Source of the DNA: Pseudomonas syringae CC1557
Lineage (GTDB): Bacteria; Pseudomonadota; Gammaproteobacteria; Pseudomonadales; Pseudomonadaceae
Reading direction: 5' to 3'
DNA length: 64,000 nucleotides
Assembly: GCF_000452705.1 (NCBI RefSeq)
Contig: NZ_CP007014.1
Location: 2,170,001-2,234,000 of the forward strand
Part shown: positions 17,092 to 26,852 of the stretch, piece by piece
How positions within the stretch are numbered: position 1 is the first letter of the stretch
Layout of the letters: each line of letters opens with the position of its first letter
Translations under genes and position numbers: made by a program
The notes under the pieces: generated by a model
Seen by the model: the letters and a program-made list of their open reading frames with translations, nothing else
Told to the model about the DNA's origin: nothing
Database searches by the model: none

Positions 17092-19254
17092 ATGTCCACT
17101 GCTGAGTATTTTTATATGTCGACCACAATAATAGAAAGCACCCTTGATAGTGACAGCGCCGGGGTACAACTGGACCTTCATTCGCTGATGACCGCCATTG
17201 ATCGGTCACAGGCGATGATCGAGTTCGATCTTGAAGGCAATATCCTGCGCGCCAACGCCAATTTTCTGGAATGTGTCGGCTATAAACTGGAGGAAGTCCA
17301 GGGTCGGCATCACCGCATGTTCTGCCCCCCCGAATATGCGTCCAGCGTCGAGTATTCGACGTTCTGGGAAAAGCTCGGTAAAGGTAAATTTGACGAAGGG
17401 CAATACAAACGGCTGGGTAAAAATGGTCGCGAAATCTGGTTGCAGGCCACCTATAATCCGATCTTCGACAACGACGGCAACCCATTCAAGGTCGTGAAAT
17501 TCGCTACTGACGTAACTCAGCAGCGCAAGGCCAACGCCGAGTACGAAGGCAAGGTCGCCGCTATCGACCGTTCCCAAGGCGTTATCGAGTTCGATCTGAA
17601 TGGTCGGGTACTCAATGCCAATGAAAACTTCCTCAAGGTGCTGGGCTATCGTCTCGATGAGATCCAGGGCCAGCATCACCGTATGTTCTGTGATGACGAT
17701 TACCTGAACAGCCCGGCTTATCGTGCGTTCTGGGCCAAGCTGGAACGCGGCGAATACGATTCCGGTGAATACAAACGCATCGGCAAGAATGGTCGCGAAT
17801 TGTGGATCAGCGCCACGTACAACCCGATATTCGATCCGGATGGCCGTCCGTATAAAGTCGTCAAGTTCGCCAACGACGTTACCGAACGTCGTGCGCGTCA
17901 AGCCGAGTTCGCAGGCAAGGTCACGGCCATCGAGCGCTCCCAGGCAGTGATCGAGTTCGACCTGACTGGCAAAGTGCTGAATGCCAACCGCAACTTCCTG
18001 GCTGTATTCGGCTACGAGCTGGAAGAAGTCGTCGGCGAGCATCACCGCATGTTCTGTTCCGAGGAATTCGTCAGCAGCCTGCAATACCGTGAACTGTGGG
18101 AAAAGCTGGGCCGTGGCGAATACGACGCCAACGAGTACAAGCGCAAACGCAAGGATGGCAAGGAAATCTGGATTCAGGCGACCTACAACCCGATTTTCGA
18201 TGCGCAGGGCCATCCTTACAAGATCGTCAAGTTTGCACTCGACGTGACTGAGGCCAAGGAAACCAGTGTCGAGGACAAGGGCAAGGTCAACGCGATCGAT
18301 CGTGCTCAGGCGGTCATCGAGTTCGACATGGCCGGTAATATACTCGCGGCCAACGCCAACTTCCTGAAAGCGCTGGGTTATGGCTTGCAGGAAATCAAAG
18401 GCCAGCACCACCGGATCTTCTGCGACGAAGAGTATGTGCGCGGCACCGAATACCGTGAGTTCTGGCACGGGCTGGGGCAGGGCGAGTTCTACTCCGGCCG
18501 CTTCATGCGCGTGAGTAAGTACGGTCAGAAAATCTGGATTCAGGCCACATATAGCCCGATCTTCGACCACGACGGCCTACCGTTCAAAGTTGTGAAGTTC
18601 GCCACCGACATCACTCGCCAAGTCGAGATGGAGCAAGCCATCGAAGCCAAGACCCTCGCCATGCGCGAGTCGGTCAAGACACTGATGAGTGCCATTTCCT
18701 ATGTCGCGCAAAGTACCGACACCGCTACCGAACTCGCCCGGTTGACCCGCGAGCAAGCCAGCCGTGGCTCGCAGACGTTGGTCAAGGCATCGGATGCGAT
18801 GAGCATGATCGCCAAATCGGCTGAAGGCATTCAGGACATCATTCAGGTGATCAGCGAGATCGCCAGTCAGACCAATATGCTGGCGTTCAACGCTGCCATC
18901 GAAGCGGCACGTGCCGGCGAGCACGGTCTGGGGTTCTCGGTGGTCGCCGATGAAGTGCGCAAGCTGGCCGAGAAGTCCTCGCGGGCGACCAAGGAAATCA
19001 ACAAGCTGATTCTGGAAACAGTCAGCCGTATCGAGTCAGGCAACGAGATCTCGCAGACTGCCGGTGAGGCGTTCGAGCACATCGTGGATGGCGTGATGCA
19101 AACCACTCAGGCGATCGACGGGATCAACACTGCGACCGAGAAACAGCGCTTGTCGGCGCAGCAGGTTGAAGCGCTGATCACCGAGCTTCACCAGGCCAAT
19201 CTGACCGGCTATACGGAAACACTGGACAAGGTAGCCGTCGGACAACCTGCATGA
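17092..19254 (+). CDS. Soluble chemoreceptor with four tandem PAS domains
   Basis: A 720-residue receptor with no membrane segment and no HAMP. Four PAS repeats of about 122 residues (roughly residues 28-148, 150-270, 272-392, 394-514) are strikingly similar. Each has an AIDRSQ...IEFD start, a GxHHRMFC motif (HHRIFC in the last), a YKR or MRVSK-YG loop and a VVKFATDVT end. A methyl-accepting signalling domain follows, with the tip variant [20 protein letters not shown], lacking the usual GRGF (here GLGF). The layout recalls BdlA, which has two PAS domains and controls biofilm dispersal. The start may be 17092 or the ATG at 17116; neither has a strong ribosome site. It overlaps the CheW gene by four bases. 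Confidence 0.92.
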   Translation: MSTAEYFYMSTTIIESTLDSDSAGVQLDLHSLMTAIDRSQAMIEFDLEGNILRANANFLECVGYKLEEVQGRHHRMFCPPEYASSVEYSTFWEKLGKGKFDEGQYKRLGKNGREIWLQATYNPIFDNDGNPFKVVKFATDVTQQRKANAEYEGKVAAIDRSQGVIEFDLNGRVLNANENFLKVLGYRLDEIQGQHHRMFCDDDYLNSPAYRAFWAKLERGEYDSGEYKRIGKNGRELWISATYNPIFDPDGRPYKVVKFANDVTERRARQAEFAGKVTAIERSQAVIEFDLTGKVLNANRNFLAVFGYELEEVVGEHHRMFCSEEFVSSLQYRELWEKLGRGEYDANEYKRKRKDGKEIWIQATYNPIFDAQGHPYKIVKFALDVTEAKETSVEDKGKVNAIDRAQAVIEFDMAGNILAANANFLKALGYGLQEIKGQHHRIFCDEEYVRGTEYREFWHGLGQGEFYSGRFMRVSKYGQKIWIQATYSPIFDHDGLPFKVVKFATDITRQVEMEQAIEAKTLAMRESVKTLMSAISYVAQSTDTATELARLTREQASRGSQTLVKASDAMSMIAKSAEGIQDIIQVISEIASQTNMLAFNAAIEAARAGEHGLGFSVVADEVRKLAEKSSRATKEINKLILETVSRIESGNEISQTAGEAFEHIVDGVMQTTQAIDGINTATEKQRLSAQQVEALITELHQANLTGYTETLDKVAVGQPA

Positions 19255-20741
19255 GCAGCCTGACCGCCTACGGTGTGGTGCAGATCAATGGCGTTCATCT
19301 CGCGGTGGTTGCTGACGCGCTGATGGAAGCCGTGCACTGGCCGCAAGACCTGCAGCCGCACCCGCTGACCCGTGGTGCGCTGCTGGGGGTTTTTACCCTG
19401 CGCGGCAAGCCGGTGCCGCTGGTGGATTTGCGTGGCGAACTTGCGCAGAGTGCCGACAGCTCGCCACCGACCCCGCTGGTCGCGATCCTTAAATACAACG
19501 GCGGTTATCTGGGGCTGGCGATTGACGCCGTGTGCGATATTCTCAAGGCCCGCGACTCGCAGTTCAGCCCGTTGGGACCAAGTGGCAGCAGCTCGGGGCT
19601 GCTGCCTTCGGTGCTGCTGAGCGCAGAAGATGCACGGCTGATCTACAAGCTGGACCTGGATGTGCTGAACCGTCTGCCGGGTGTGCTGTTTGCCGCAGAC
19701 CCCGACGCGAAGGTGCTCACTGAGCAGGCGCAGGCTGCAAAAAGTCACTTGCTGCATTACCTGGTGTTCGAGTGCGACGACCGCAACTTCTGCATCGATG
19801 CCAGTGTTGTGACCGAACTGGTGGACAATCCCGAGATATCGCCATCGGACTTTGCCAGCGACTGTTGCTTCGGTGTCACGTCGGTGCGCGGCACCAAGGT
19901 TCCGGCGCTCAACCTGTCGGAAGTACTGGGGCTGGATCATCAGCGCCAGACGTCCAAGCCGCAATTGTTGCTGCTGACGGCGGCGGATGGTCGCGTGTGC
20001 GGATTCGGTTATGACCGCATGGTCGCTATTCAGCGTCAGGACCCGGGTCGCCTGCTGGCCGCACCTGCCTACGGCCTGCCGCACCCTGAGTTGTTTGCCG
20101 GGGTAATGAACCTGGAGGAGGGCAGGCAGGCGCTGTTGCTTGATCATCCGATGCTGTTGCAGCGTCCCGAAATCAAGAGTTACACCCAGGTTTACCAGCA
20201 TGACGTCAAGCCGGCACAGGCGTCACACGATGTGACCAAAGCCATGTTGCGGCATGCCTGCCTGCTGTTTGATGCGCCGACGCGCTTTGTCGCGCCGCTG
20301 AGTCAGATCGTGGAAATCATGGGCGTGCCCACGCAATTGATTGGTCTGGTACAACCGGAGACTCATCTGCTGGGCCAGTTCAACCTGCGCGGCGAGCAAG
20401 TGCCGCTGATCTGCCTCAGCAGTCTGCTCGGCGAGGGCGCGCAGCCCCAGTGTGAAGCATCGCGGGTGCTGATCGTACGTGGCGACAGATTGTGTTTTGG
20501 CTTCGCCGTGAGCCGTGTCGACGCCATCGATGCCTTCAACCAGTTCGATCCATCGATGCTCGATCAGGGCTGGCAGGCCAATGCCGGCAAAGGGATTTCG
20601 GTCAACGACCGGGTTCGTTCGCTGGTCAGCGTGGGCAGTCAGGAGCGCAGTTGGCGTGCGACCCTGCTCGATTTGCAGGGGCTGGCCAGGCAACTGGAGT
20701 GTGGCGTCGCGCAGCGTAAGGCGGCACTGCAATCGGTCTGA
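19251..20741 (+). CDS. Triple CheW-domain coupling protein
   Basis: A 496-residue protein made of three CheW-like domains (about residues 5-140, 165-305, 328-480). Each ends in the typical LRG-x-x-VPLV/ALxL strand pair ([39 protein letters not shown]). There is no CheY receiver, so it is not CheV. CheW couples receptors to the kinase CheA, and three fused copies could bridge several receptor or kinase units. The ATGA overlap with the PAS receptor gene indicates coupled translation and a dedicated partner. No cheA lies in the window, so it must act with a kinase encoded elsewhere. Confidence 0.9.
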   Translation: MSSLTAYGVVQINGVHLAVVADALMEAVHWPQDLQPHPLTRGALLGVFTLRGKPVPLVDLRGELAQSADSSPPTPLVAILKYNGGYLGLAIDAVCDILKARDSQFSPLGPSGSSSGLLPSVLLSAEDARLIYKLDLDVLNRLPGVLFAADPDAKVLTEQAQAAKSHLLHYLVFECDDRNFCIDASVVTELVDNPEISPSDFASDCCFGVTSVRGTKVPALNLSEVLGLDHQRQTSKPQLLLLTAADGRVCGFGYDRMVAIQRQDPGRLLAAPAYGLPHPELFAGVMNLEEGRQALLLDHPMLLQRPEIKSYTQVYQHDVKPAQASHDVTKAMLRHACLLFDAPTRFVAPLSQIVEIMGVPTQLIGLVQPETHLLGQFNLRGEQVPLICLSSLLGEGAQPQCEASRVLIVRGDRLCFGFAVSRVDAIDAFNQFDPSMLDQGWQANAGKGISVNDRVRSLVSVGSQERSWRATLLDLQGLARQLECGVAQRKAALQSV

Positions 20742-20795
20742 ACTGAATGCGTTGCCTGTGGCCTTAATGGAATACCACACGCGGAGTATTCAGCC

Positions 20796-20921
20796 ATGAC
20801 CGAGAAAAAAGACGAGAAGAAACCAGAACCGGCGAACGACGTACCAGCGCATTCGACGCCGGAAGAAAAGGAACGCCTGAAGGACTTCAACAAGGACGGT
20901 ATCCCGCCTGGGGTCTGCTGA
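20796..20921 (+). CDS. Small charged protein, 41 residues
   Basis: A short gene with GGAG at 20782-20785 before the ATG. It encodes a Lys/Glu/Pro-rich peptide starting MTEKKDEKKPEP and ending in KDFNKDGIPPGVC with a terminal cysteine. No membrane helix. The DFNKDGIPPG stretch looks conserved in small Pseudomonas proteins by memory, but the function is unknown. A strong terminator follows. Confidence 0.65.
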   Translation: MTEKKDEKKPEPANDVPAHSTPEEKERLKDFNKDGIPPGVC

Positions 20922-20944
20922 CCGTATCGGGCTATATTTCCCGA

Positions 20945-20972
20945 AACGCCCGGCCTCTTAAGGCCGGGCGTT
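20945..20972. terminator. Strong bidirectional stem-loop
   Basis: AACGCCCGGCC (20945-20955), loop TCTTAA, GGCCGGGCGTT (20962-20972): a perfect 11-base stem between two convergent genes. The plus side continues TGTCGTTTC, so it is more a stable 3' barrier than a classic T-tail terminator. Confidence 0.75.
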
Positions 20973-20978
20973 GTCGTT

Positions 20979-21479
20979 TCAGGGCTTCATGACGTGTTCA
21001 CCGCCGTTGGCAAACTCAAGCAGCCCGGCGCCTTCCATCCGGTAACGAACCCATTCACTTTGCGGCGCTGCACCGATGGCTTCATAGAACTTGATGGCGG
21101 GTTCGTTCCAGTCCAGCACGCTCCACTCCAGTCGGCCGCAGTCGTTGGCGACCGCTTCGCGGGCAATGTGCCGAAGCAGGACGCGTCCAGCGCCGACGCC
21201 ACGATGCTCTGGAGTGACGTACAGGTCTTCCAGATACACGCCGTTACGTCCCAGCCAGGTGGAATAGCTGTAGAAATAAACCGCATAGCCAATGGGATTG
21301 CCGTCATGCAGGCAGATAAGCGCCTTTGCGGGTGCGTTGTCGGCAAACAGGGAGCGCTGAATGTCTTCTGCACTGGCTTTGACCTCGTGCCCGGCACGCT
21401 CGTAGATCGCAAGTTCGGTGATGAACGCCAGAATCTGACTGACGTCGGCAGCGGTGGCAGGGCGGATTTCGAGAGACAC
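20979..21479 (-). CDS. GNAT-family N-acetyltransferase
   Basis: A 166-residue single-domain acetyltransferase. The acetyl-CoA motif appears as [18 protein letters not shown] (about residues 89-106), followed by WSVLDWNEPAIKFYEAIGA. The ELAIYERAG opening and YLEDLYV strand resemble the diamine/spermidine acetyltransferase branch and related thialysine acetyltransferases, so a small amine or amino acid substrate is plausible but unproven. Cytoplasmic. Apparently monocistronic; it converges on the small gene at 20796. Confidence 0.9.
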   Translation of the reverse strand: MSLEIRPATAADVSQILAFITELAIYERAGHEVKASAEDIQRSLFADNAPAKALICLHDGNPIGYAVYFYSYSTWLGRNGVYLEDLYVTPEHRGVGAGRVLLRHIAREAVANDCGRLEWSVLDWNEPAIKFYEAIGAAPQSEWVRYRMEGAGLLEFANGGEHVMKP

Positions 21480-21539
21480 GGCGGCACTCCTTGGCTGATG
21501 GGCGCAGCATGATAGCCGCAGCCTTCAGTCAGTCGATAG

Positions 21540-21938
21540 TCACGCGTCGCGCAGCAGGTCGTTAGCGTTGAGCAGTTGATAGGCAATCTGCGGGCGTGCC
21601 TCAAGGGCGCGGCGGATGGCGGCGGGGATCGATTGACGGGTCTTGCGACACAGCCCGATTTTCTCCTCGACGACGATGCTGATGCCGCGCATGGTGCGCA
21701 CTTCATTGAAGCCCGGCGCGACCTCGACGCGCACGCCCAGCTGCTCGAAAACCTTGCGCTGCATGTGCTCCAGATCCTCCAGGCTTTCGATGCGCTCCAG
21801 ACGTTCGATCAGGCTCTTTTCGGCGTCGCGGGTCAGCAGCAGAATCCGCAGGTCGGCATCTTCCGCATCCAGCCGTTCGCGCTTGCAGTCGCAAGCGCCG
21901 GGCGGGCAGGGGGTACGCACTTTGACAGGGGCATTCAT
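21540..21938 (-). CDS. Conserved hypothetical protein with Cys-rich N-terminus
   Basis: A 132-residue soluble protein. The start is set at the ATG at 21938 (MNAPVKVRTPCPPGACDCKRE). The N-terminal CPPGACDC cluster gives three cysteines within 8 residues, possibly a metal or redox site. The body is helical, with a predicted coiled coil around ESLEDLEHMQRKVFEQLG and a basic stretch (LCRKTRQSIPAAIRRAL). No family recognised. A gap of 60 bases separates it from the GNAT gene on the same strand, so they may share a transcript. Confidence 0.75.
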   Translation of the reverse strand: MNAPVKVRTPCPPGACDCKRERLDAEDADLRILLLTRDAEKSLIERLERIESLEDLEHMQRKVFEQLGVRVEVAPGFNEVRTMRGISIVVEEKIGLCRKTRQSIPAAIRRALEARPQIAYQLLNANDLLRDA

Positions 21939-22057
21939 GGACGCAGCATAGCGATTGACGTGGGCGTCTGACCATACCCATGTAGCGTTTTCACGCCGCA
22001 TTCAGGAAGGTCAGCCACCCTGCATCACACGGCGGTGACGGCATTACGCGGGGCAGA

Positions 22058-22933
22058 TCAGTTCGGCCACTTCATCTCGCCCTTGATGACCTTGGCACTC
22101 AGTTCCAGCGAACTCGGCTCGGCCAACTGAGGCCAGGCTTTCTGCATGGCGTCGATCAGGGCTGCGGAGTCCCTGGCTTTGGCGGCTTGTGCATCGAAGG
22201 ACTTCAGGTAGTCGGCGGTAAAGGTGACCGCATGGGTGCCTTGGGGAATCTGCCCGAGGTAATGGCCCGGAATCACTGTGACCGGTTTAAGCGCTTCAAT
22301 ACCCTTCAGTGTCGCGAGCCAGTCCTGACGGGATTTCTGGCTCTGAGTGTCCGCCACCCAGACGTGAATGCCGCTGGAAACCACAACACCGCCAACCACG
22401 GCCTTTAGTGATGGAATCCATACGTAACTGCGCTCTGGCGCCGGGCCGTTCAGGCCTTTGATCTGCAACGGCTGGCCCTCAAGCGTCAGGTGATCGCCTT
22501 TGAGGACTTCCGGCAGGACCAGTCTGGCCGGTGCGTTGTCCTTTAGGATCGGGCTCCAGTAGGCGAGTTTGCCTTGCATGGACGCTTTGATCGCTTGCAC
22601 GGTTGGTGCGCTGGCAACGATCTTCGCGTCCGGGAACGCGGCCTGGATCACGTCCAGGCCGAAGTAGTAATCCGGATCGCTGTGGCTGATGTAGACGGTG
22701 GTGAGTTTCTTGCCGCTGGCTTTGATCTTCTCGACCAGCGCCTGCGCGTCATTACGCTGGAACTGGGCGTCGATCAGCACCGCATCGTGCTGGCCGGTGA
22801 CCAGTTCGGAAGACACCGGGAAGATGGCTTTTTCGGCCGGGTTGTAGACGTCGATCGCCAGTGCATCGGCGGCGTTGGCGACGATAGGGAACAGCGCGGC
22901 GAGGGAGAGGGCCAGCAGGGAACTGCGCAACAT
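22058..22933 (-). CDS. Periplasmic metallo-beta-lactamase-fold protein, atypical metal site
   Basis: A 291-residue protein with a signal peptide (cleavage after ANA, about residue 21) and the MBL fold: VLIDAQF strand, the TVYISHSDPDYYFG loop near residues 80-94, and VIPGHYLG near 217. In canonical members the loop is H-x-H-x-D-H; here it reads H-S-D-P-D-Y, so two histidine ligands are missing although the later GH is kept. The enzyme may bind one metal differently or have lost hydrolase activity. It is divergent from the LysR gene at 23044, its probable regulator. Confidence 0.88.
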   Translation of the reverse strand: MLRSSLLALSLAALFPIVANAADALAIDVYNPAEKAIFPVSSELVTGQHDAVLIDAQFQRNDAQALVEKIKASGKKLTTVYISHSDPDYYFGLDVIQAAFPDAKIVASAPTVQAIKASMQGKLAYWSPILKDNAPARLVLPEVLKGDHLTLEGQPLQIKGLNGPAPERSYVWIPSLKAVVGGVVVSSGIHVWVADTQSQKSRQDWLATLKGIEALKPVTVIPGHYLGQIPQGTHAVTFTADYLKSFDAQAAKARDSAALIDAMQKAWPQLAEPSSLELSAKVIKGEMKWPN

Positions 22934-23043
22934 GAGGCACGACCTTTTCGGTGGGCAGAGACAGAAGTTGTTATCTTAGGTTGCTTTAAATGAAACAGAA
23001 GCCACAGTATGGGCAATTATTGGTTGCGTAAATCGGACGAATC

Positions 23044-23928
23044 ATGGATCGCATTGTGGCTGCACGGGTATTTATCGCCATCAACCAACGAGGCAGCCTT
23101 ATCGCTGCCGCTGAAACGCTGGACATGTCACGGGCTATGGTTACCCGCTATCTGGCGCAGATGGAAGCCTGGGCCGGGGCTCGATTGTTGCACCGCACGA
23201 CGCGCAAACTGGGGCTCACCGCTGCTGGGCAAGTGACCTTGCTAAGGTGTCAGCAGCTGCTTGAGCTGGCTGATGCGGTGCCTCTGGCTGCTGATACCCA
23301 GGTCGACGAGCCGCGCGGCATGTTGCGCATTGCCTGCTCCCAGTCTCTGGCGCAGGCGGCCCTGGCGTCTGCAGTGACAGCGTATCTGCAACACTACCCG
23401 GGCACATCGGTAGATCTGCACATCGGCAATGAAGCGGTAGACCTGGTGAGCGAGCGAATTGATCTGGCGATTCGCATCACCAATCAACTGGACCCCAACC
23501 TGATCGCCCGACCTCTTGGGCACTGCGACTCGGTGGTCTGCGCTGCGCCAGCCTACCTCGCCGCGCACGGCACACCGTCCAGGCCGCAGGAATTGAACAC
23601 GCACAACTGCCTGACGTACTCCTACTTCGGCAAAAGCCTGTGGGAGTTCACTTACCAACACTCCCCGCTCAGCGTGCCGGTGGGCGGCAACCTCAGTGCC
23701 AACGATTCAGTCGTACTGCTTGAGGCCGCCTTGGCAGGCGCGGGTATCACCTTGCAGCCCGTGCATTCGGCAGCGCCGTTGATTGCCAGTGGTCAGCTGA
23801 TCGCATTGCTGACCGACTACCAGCCAAGCGCCATGGGAATACATGCGATCTACACCTCGCGGCATCACCAGTCAGCCACCTTGCGTACGATGCTGGGTTT
23901 TCTGGCTGAGTGGTTTGCGAGCGTGTAA
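23044..23928 (+). CDS. LysR-family transcriptional regulator
   Basis: A 294-residue LysR protein. It has an N-terminal helix-turn-helix (about residues 3-60: VFIAINQRGSLIAAAETLDMSRAMVTRYLAQME) and a periplasmic-binding-protein-like effector domain (about 90-290). Divergent orientation to the MBL-fold gene with a 110-base shared region suggests that it controls that gene. The effector is unknown. The LHRTTRKLGLT stretch is typical of the subgroup. Confidence 0.92.
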   Translation: MDRIVAARVFIAINQRGSLIAAAETLDMSRAMVTRYLAQMEAWAGARLLHRTTRKLGLTAAGQVTLLRCQQLLELADAVPLAADTQVDEPRGMLRIACSQSLAQAALASAVTAYLQHYPGTSVDLHIGNEAVDLVSERIDLAIRITNQLDPNLIARPLGHCDSVVCAAPAYLAAHGTPSRPQELNTHNCLTYSYFGKSLWEFTYQHSPLSVPVGGNLSANDSVVLLEAALAGAGITLQPVHSAAPLIASGQLIALLTDYQPSAMGIHAIYTSRHHQSATLRTMLGFLAEWFASV

Positions 23929-23948
23929 CGCGCCGCCTGCTCATAAAC

Positions 23949-24089
23949 GGACGCAGAGCGTCCAGAACGGCATGTCGACGCAGAGCGTCGCACGATGGTT
24001 GAGATCATTCCCTGCGCTCCAGCGTAGGAATGCAGTTCTCGACGCTCTGCGTCGCAAGAGGACTCAGAGCGTCGCACGATAGCTGAGAT
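23949..24089. repeat. Dispersed intergenic repeat cluster, copy A
   Basis: This stretch holds three units of a repeat with core GACGCAGAGCGTC. A forward unit runs 23949 to about 24006 (GGACGCAGAGCGTCC, AGAACGGCAT, then a second core and GCACGATGGTTGAG). An inverted unit lies at about 24010-24053 (core GACGCTCTGCGTC at 24040-24052). A partial forward unit is at 24060-24089 (CAGAGCGTCGCACGATAGCTGAG). Related copies occur at 51236-51318 and 63661-63758. The arrangement gives large imperfect palindromes, like REP/BIME elements. Confidence 0.8.
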
Positions 24090-24118
24090 GCCCGCCGAGC
24101 ATTCAAGGCGTATACGCG

Positions 24119-26059
24119 TCAGGTCTTGAACTTGCGCACCAGGCCGTCCAGTTCGCTTGACAGTATTTCTAGGCTTCTGGAGTCTGCACGGGCCGAGTCC
24201 GAGAGGCTGGCGATCAGTTGTGCATCGCCATGGATCTGGCTGATGTGCCGGTTGATGTCTTCAGCCACTTGATGCTGCTCTTCGGCGGCTGTCGCGATCT
24301 GGGTGTTCATGTCACGAATCACATCCACCGATTCACGGATCTGCCCGAAGCTGCTGCGTGCCTGGCCGATCTTGGTTACCGATTGCTGCGAAACATCGAG
24401 GCTGGCGTGCATCTGTTGCGCTACTGAAGCAGTGCGTTTGGCCAGGTTGCCCAGCAGGTTGTCGATTTCGGCGGTCGAGTCCGAGGTACGTTTGGCCAGT
24501 GCGCGGACTTCGTCGGCTACGACGGCGAAGCCACGGCCCTGTTCGCCAGCGCGCGCGGCCTCGATGGCTGCGTTGAGGGCCAGCAGGTTGGTCTGCTCGG
24601 CAATAGAGCGGATGGTGTTGAGGATCGACTGAATACCTGCGCTGTCCTTTTCCAGTTGCGTCATGTCCTTGGCCGAGCGGGTGAGTTCTTCGCTGAGCTG
24701 GTCGACGCTACGTACCGCATCATCGATCTGTCGCTGACCTTCACGTGCCTGTTGCTGACCGTTGTCGGCCGAGTCGGCGGCCTGGCTGCAGGAGCGGGCG
24801 ACTTCATTGGAGGTAGCGACCATTTCATGAAACGCCGTGGAGACCATGTCCACCGCTTCGCGCTGCCGGCCAGCGGCTTCAGCCATGTCGTTGGAGACAC
24901 GTGTCGAGCTGTGTGAGGCTTCGAGAATCTTCCCCGCAGCCTGGCCGATGTGTTGGATCAGGCTGCGAATCGCGGTCAGGAACTTGTTGAACCAGCCTGC
25001 CAGTTGCGCGGTTTCATCCTTGCCGCGCACGGCGAGGTTCTGGGTCAGGTCGCCTTCACCGCCCGCGATGCCTTCCAGCCCGCTGGACACACTGTGGATC
25101 GGACGCACGATAACCCGGGCAAAACTGGCACCGACAATGGCGAAAACCAGCGCCAGCACGGCTGCGATGATGCCGATCAGCCAGGTCAGACGGGTGGCCG
25201 AAGCCATCACTTCATCCTGCTTGATCAAACCGATGAAGTTCCAGCCCAGTTGCTCGGACGGGTAAACATTGGCCATGTAGCGCTCGCCGTTAAGAGTGAC
25301 TTCGACCAGACCACTGCCGGTTTTCGCCAGTTCGGCGAAGCCATCGCCCAGTTCGCCAAGCTTTTTGAAGTTGTGCTCCGGCTGCTTGGGATCGACCAGC
25401 ACTGTGCCGTTCTTTTCCATCAGCATCAGGTAGCCGCTTTCGCCCAGCTTGATCTGTTTGACAATATTGGTCAGTTGCTTGAGCGATACGTCGATGTTGA
25501 CCACGCCACCGGGGTTGCCCAGCGTATTGGGGATCGCCCGGATGGTGCTGACCAGTACCGCGTCATCGTTGGCCCAATAATAGGCATCGCTGCGCACGGT
25601 TTTGCCGGCGTTGGCCATGGCGGTCTTGTACCACGGCCGCACACGCGGGTCGTAGTTGCTCATTTTCGGGTCTTCCGGCGTCATGATGTAGCTGCCGTTG
25701 ACCAGGCCGTAAGAGACGTAAGAGTAGGCCGGATGCGCTTTGGCAATACTGGCGAACAGCTCGGTCGCCTGTTTGTCATTCTCGGATTGCGCGGTAGGGG
25801 TTGCACCCATGTAGTTGCGGAAATCGCCGCCCGCTCCCGCGATCAGCGGGTGCGCCGCGATGTAATTGACGTTCTGCGTGATGCCGTCAAAGAACAGCTG
25901 CATGGCATTGTCGACCTGCCGAATCTCTCGTCCGCTGCTGTCCACGAAATCACTGGTTGCCTTGTCGCGCAGGTTGACGATCACGATTGCGGCGACGACG
26001 AGTATGGGTAAGCACGCAATGACTGCGAACGCCCATGTCAATTTTTGTTTTATGTTCAT
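24119..26059 (-). CDS. Methyl-accepting chemotaxis receptor, dCache type
   Basis: A 646-residue receptor. Membrane helix at about residues 8-30, a double Cache sensor (about 35-275), second membrane helix (about 280-302), HAMP and a signalling domain with intact tip [20 protein letters not shown]. The sensor carries YDPRVRPWY, with the Tyr, Arg, Trp and Tyr spacing of the amino-acid-binding dCache motif, a later Tyr pair (DAYYW) and Asp in VVNIDVSL. An amino acid or related amine is therefore a likely ligand. The start at 26059 has GGAG just upstream; the extra 17 upstream residues lack support. Confidence 0.92.
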   Translation of the reverse strand: MNIKQKLTWAFAVIACLPILVVAAIVIVNLRDKATSDFVDSSGREIRQVDNAMQLFFDGITQNVNYIAAHPLIAGAGGDFRNYMGATPTAQSENDKQATELFASIAKAHPAYSYVSYGLVNGSYIMTPEDPKMSNYDPRVRPWYKTAMANAGKTVRSDAYYWANDDAVLVSTIRAIPNTLGNPGGVVNIDVSLKQLTNIVKQIKLGESGYLMLMEKNGTVLVDPKQPEHNFKKLGELGDGFAELAKTGSGLVEVTLNGERYMANVYPSEQLGWNFIGLIKQDEVMASATRLTWLIGIIAAVLALVFAIVGASFARVIVRPIHSVSSGLEGIAGGEGDLTQNLAVRGKDETAQLAGWFNKFLTAIRSLIQHIGQAAGKILEASHSSTRVSNDMAEAAGRQREAVDMVSTAFHEMVATSNEVARSCSQAADSADNGQQQAREGQRQIDDAVRSVDQLSEELTRSAKDMTQLEKDSAGIQSILNTIRSIAEQTNLLALNAAIEAARAGEQGRGFAVVADEVRALAKRTSDSTAEIDNLLGNLAKRTASVAQQMHASLDVSQQSVTKIGQARSSFGQIRESVDVIRDMNTQIATAAEEQHQVAEDINRHISQIHGDAQLIASLSDSARADSRSLEILSSELDGLVRKFKT

Positions 26060-26276
26060 TTGAGCTCCGGAGTGTCCATTACTACCGCAAATGTTGGGCG
26101 CTACATGCATCCATTCTGTTGCGCCAGGTGATGGCCCGGAGCGTTATCTATGGTCTACCAAGTGGAGGTCGGCCTGGCGCTGCTTCTCTTTAATTCGCTT
26201 GACGGTAATAGGCATGAGTTTGTCGCTGATGAGTAAGAGCATGCAGGCCAGTCCTCTCGCCGATCATCGCTATTCA

Positions 26277-26849
26277 TTACAGACAGCGCCCACCAAACTC
26301 GAGCATTGCATCCAGTAACGCCTCCTTGAAATAAGCCAGCGATGCGCGATCAAAAAGAATCTGAAAACATGCTTCAGTCTGCGCACCGACGTTGACCACA
26401 ATCACATTGATGCGCGCTGCCGAGGTCTGCGCCACCGAACCGGGGCCGAAGGCCTGCGGGCGCAGATCCACGCCGCACACTTTGGCCATCACTTCCGCGA
26501 TACATGACCCGCTCAGTTGCAGCCAGGCGTGGCTGTCTTCACGGGGCAGCAGGTAATTGGCGGTGTGGTCCAGTTCCCAGCGGGCTTCTTCATCGGCGAT
26601 GCGCTGCCCTTGATCGAGGCGACTGCCCAGCAACAGGTATTCGGTCTGCGACAGGCGAGCAACGTGGCTGCCGTCGGGCTGGGTGATCGCTCGATTGGGC
26701 ACATCGGGCAGACTGAAACCGCGTGCCGTCAGGTAATCGTCCGTTTGCGTACCGCGAAACCCCACGCGCGGCAGGTCGGTCAGGTCTTCCAGCGTGCACA
26801 GTGAAGGTGTAGCGAGTTCGACAGGATGGCTGGTATCAAGGCGGGTCAT
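26277..26849 (-). CDS. soxG: Sarcosine oxidase gamma subunit
   Basis: A 190-residue subunit of heterotetrameric sarcosine oxidase, which converts sarcosine, oxygen and tetrahydrofolate to glycine, hydrogen peroxide and 5,10-methylene-THF in the cytoplasm. It belongs to the SoxG family, related to the YgfZ/GcvT fold (TEYLLLGSR, WLQLSG, ARINVIVVNVG). Last gene of the purU-folD-soxBDAG operon, three bases after soxA. No catalytic residues of its own are assigned; it completes the complex. Confidence 0.95.
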   Translation of the reverse strand: MTRLDTSHPVELATPSLCTLEDLTDLPRVGFRGTQTDDYLTARGFSLPDVPNRAITQPDGSHVARLSQTEYLLLGSRLDQGQRIADEEARWELDHTANYLLPREDSHAWLQLSGSCIAEVMAKVCGVDLRPQAFGPGSVAQTSAARINVIVVNVGAQTEACFQILFDRASLAYFKEALLDAMLEFGGRCL

Positions 26850-26852
26850 GGG

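Noticed and set aside
17206..18570. 454-codon open frame on the minus strand
   Set aside because: It lies opposite the four PAS repeats, whose codon bias keeps the antisense frame open; it has no domain or ribosome site.
24950..26011. 353-codon plus-strand frame
   Set aside because: Antisense shadow of the dCache receptor gene; rich in His/Gln/Arg as typical of such shadows.
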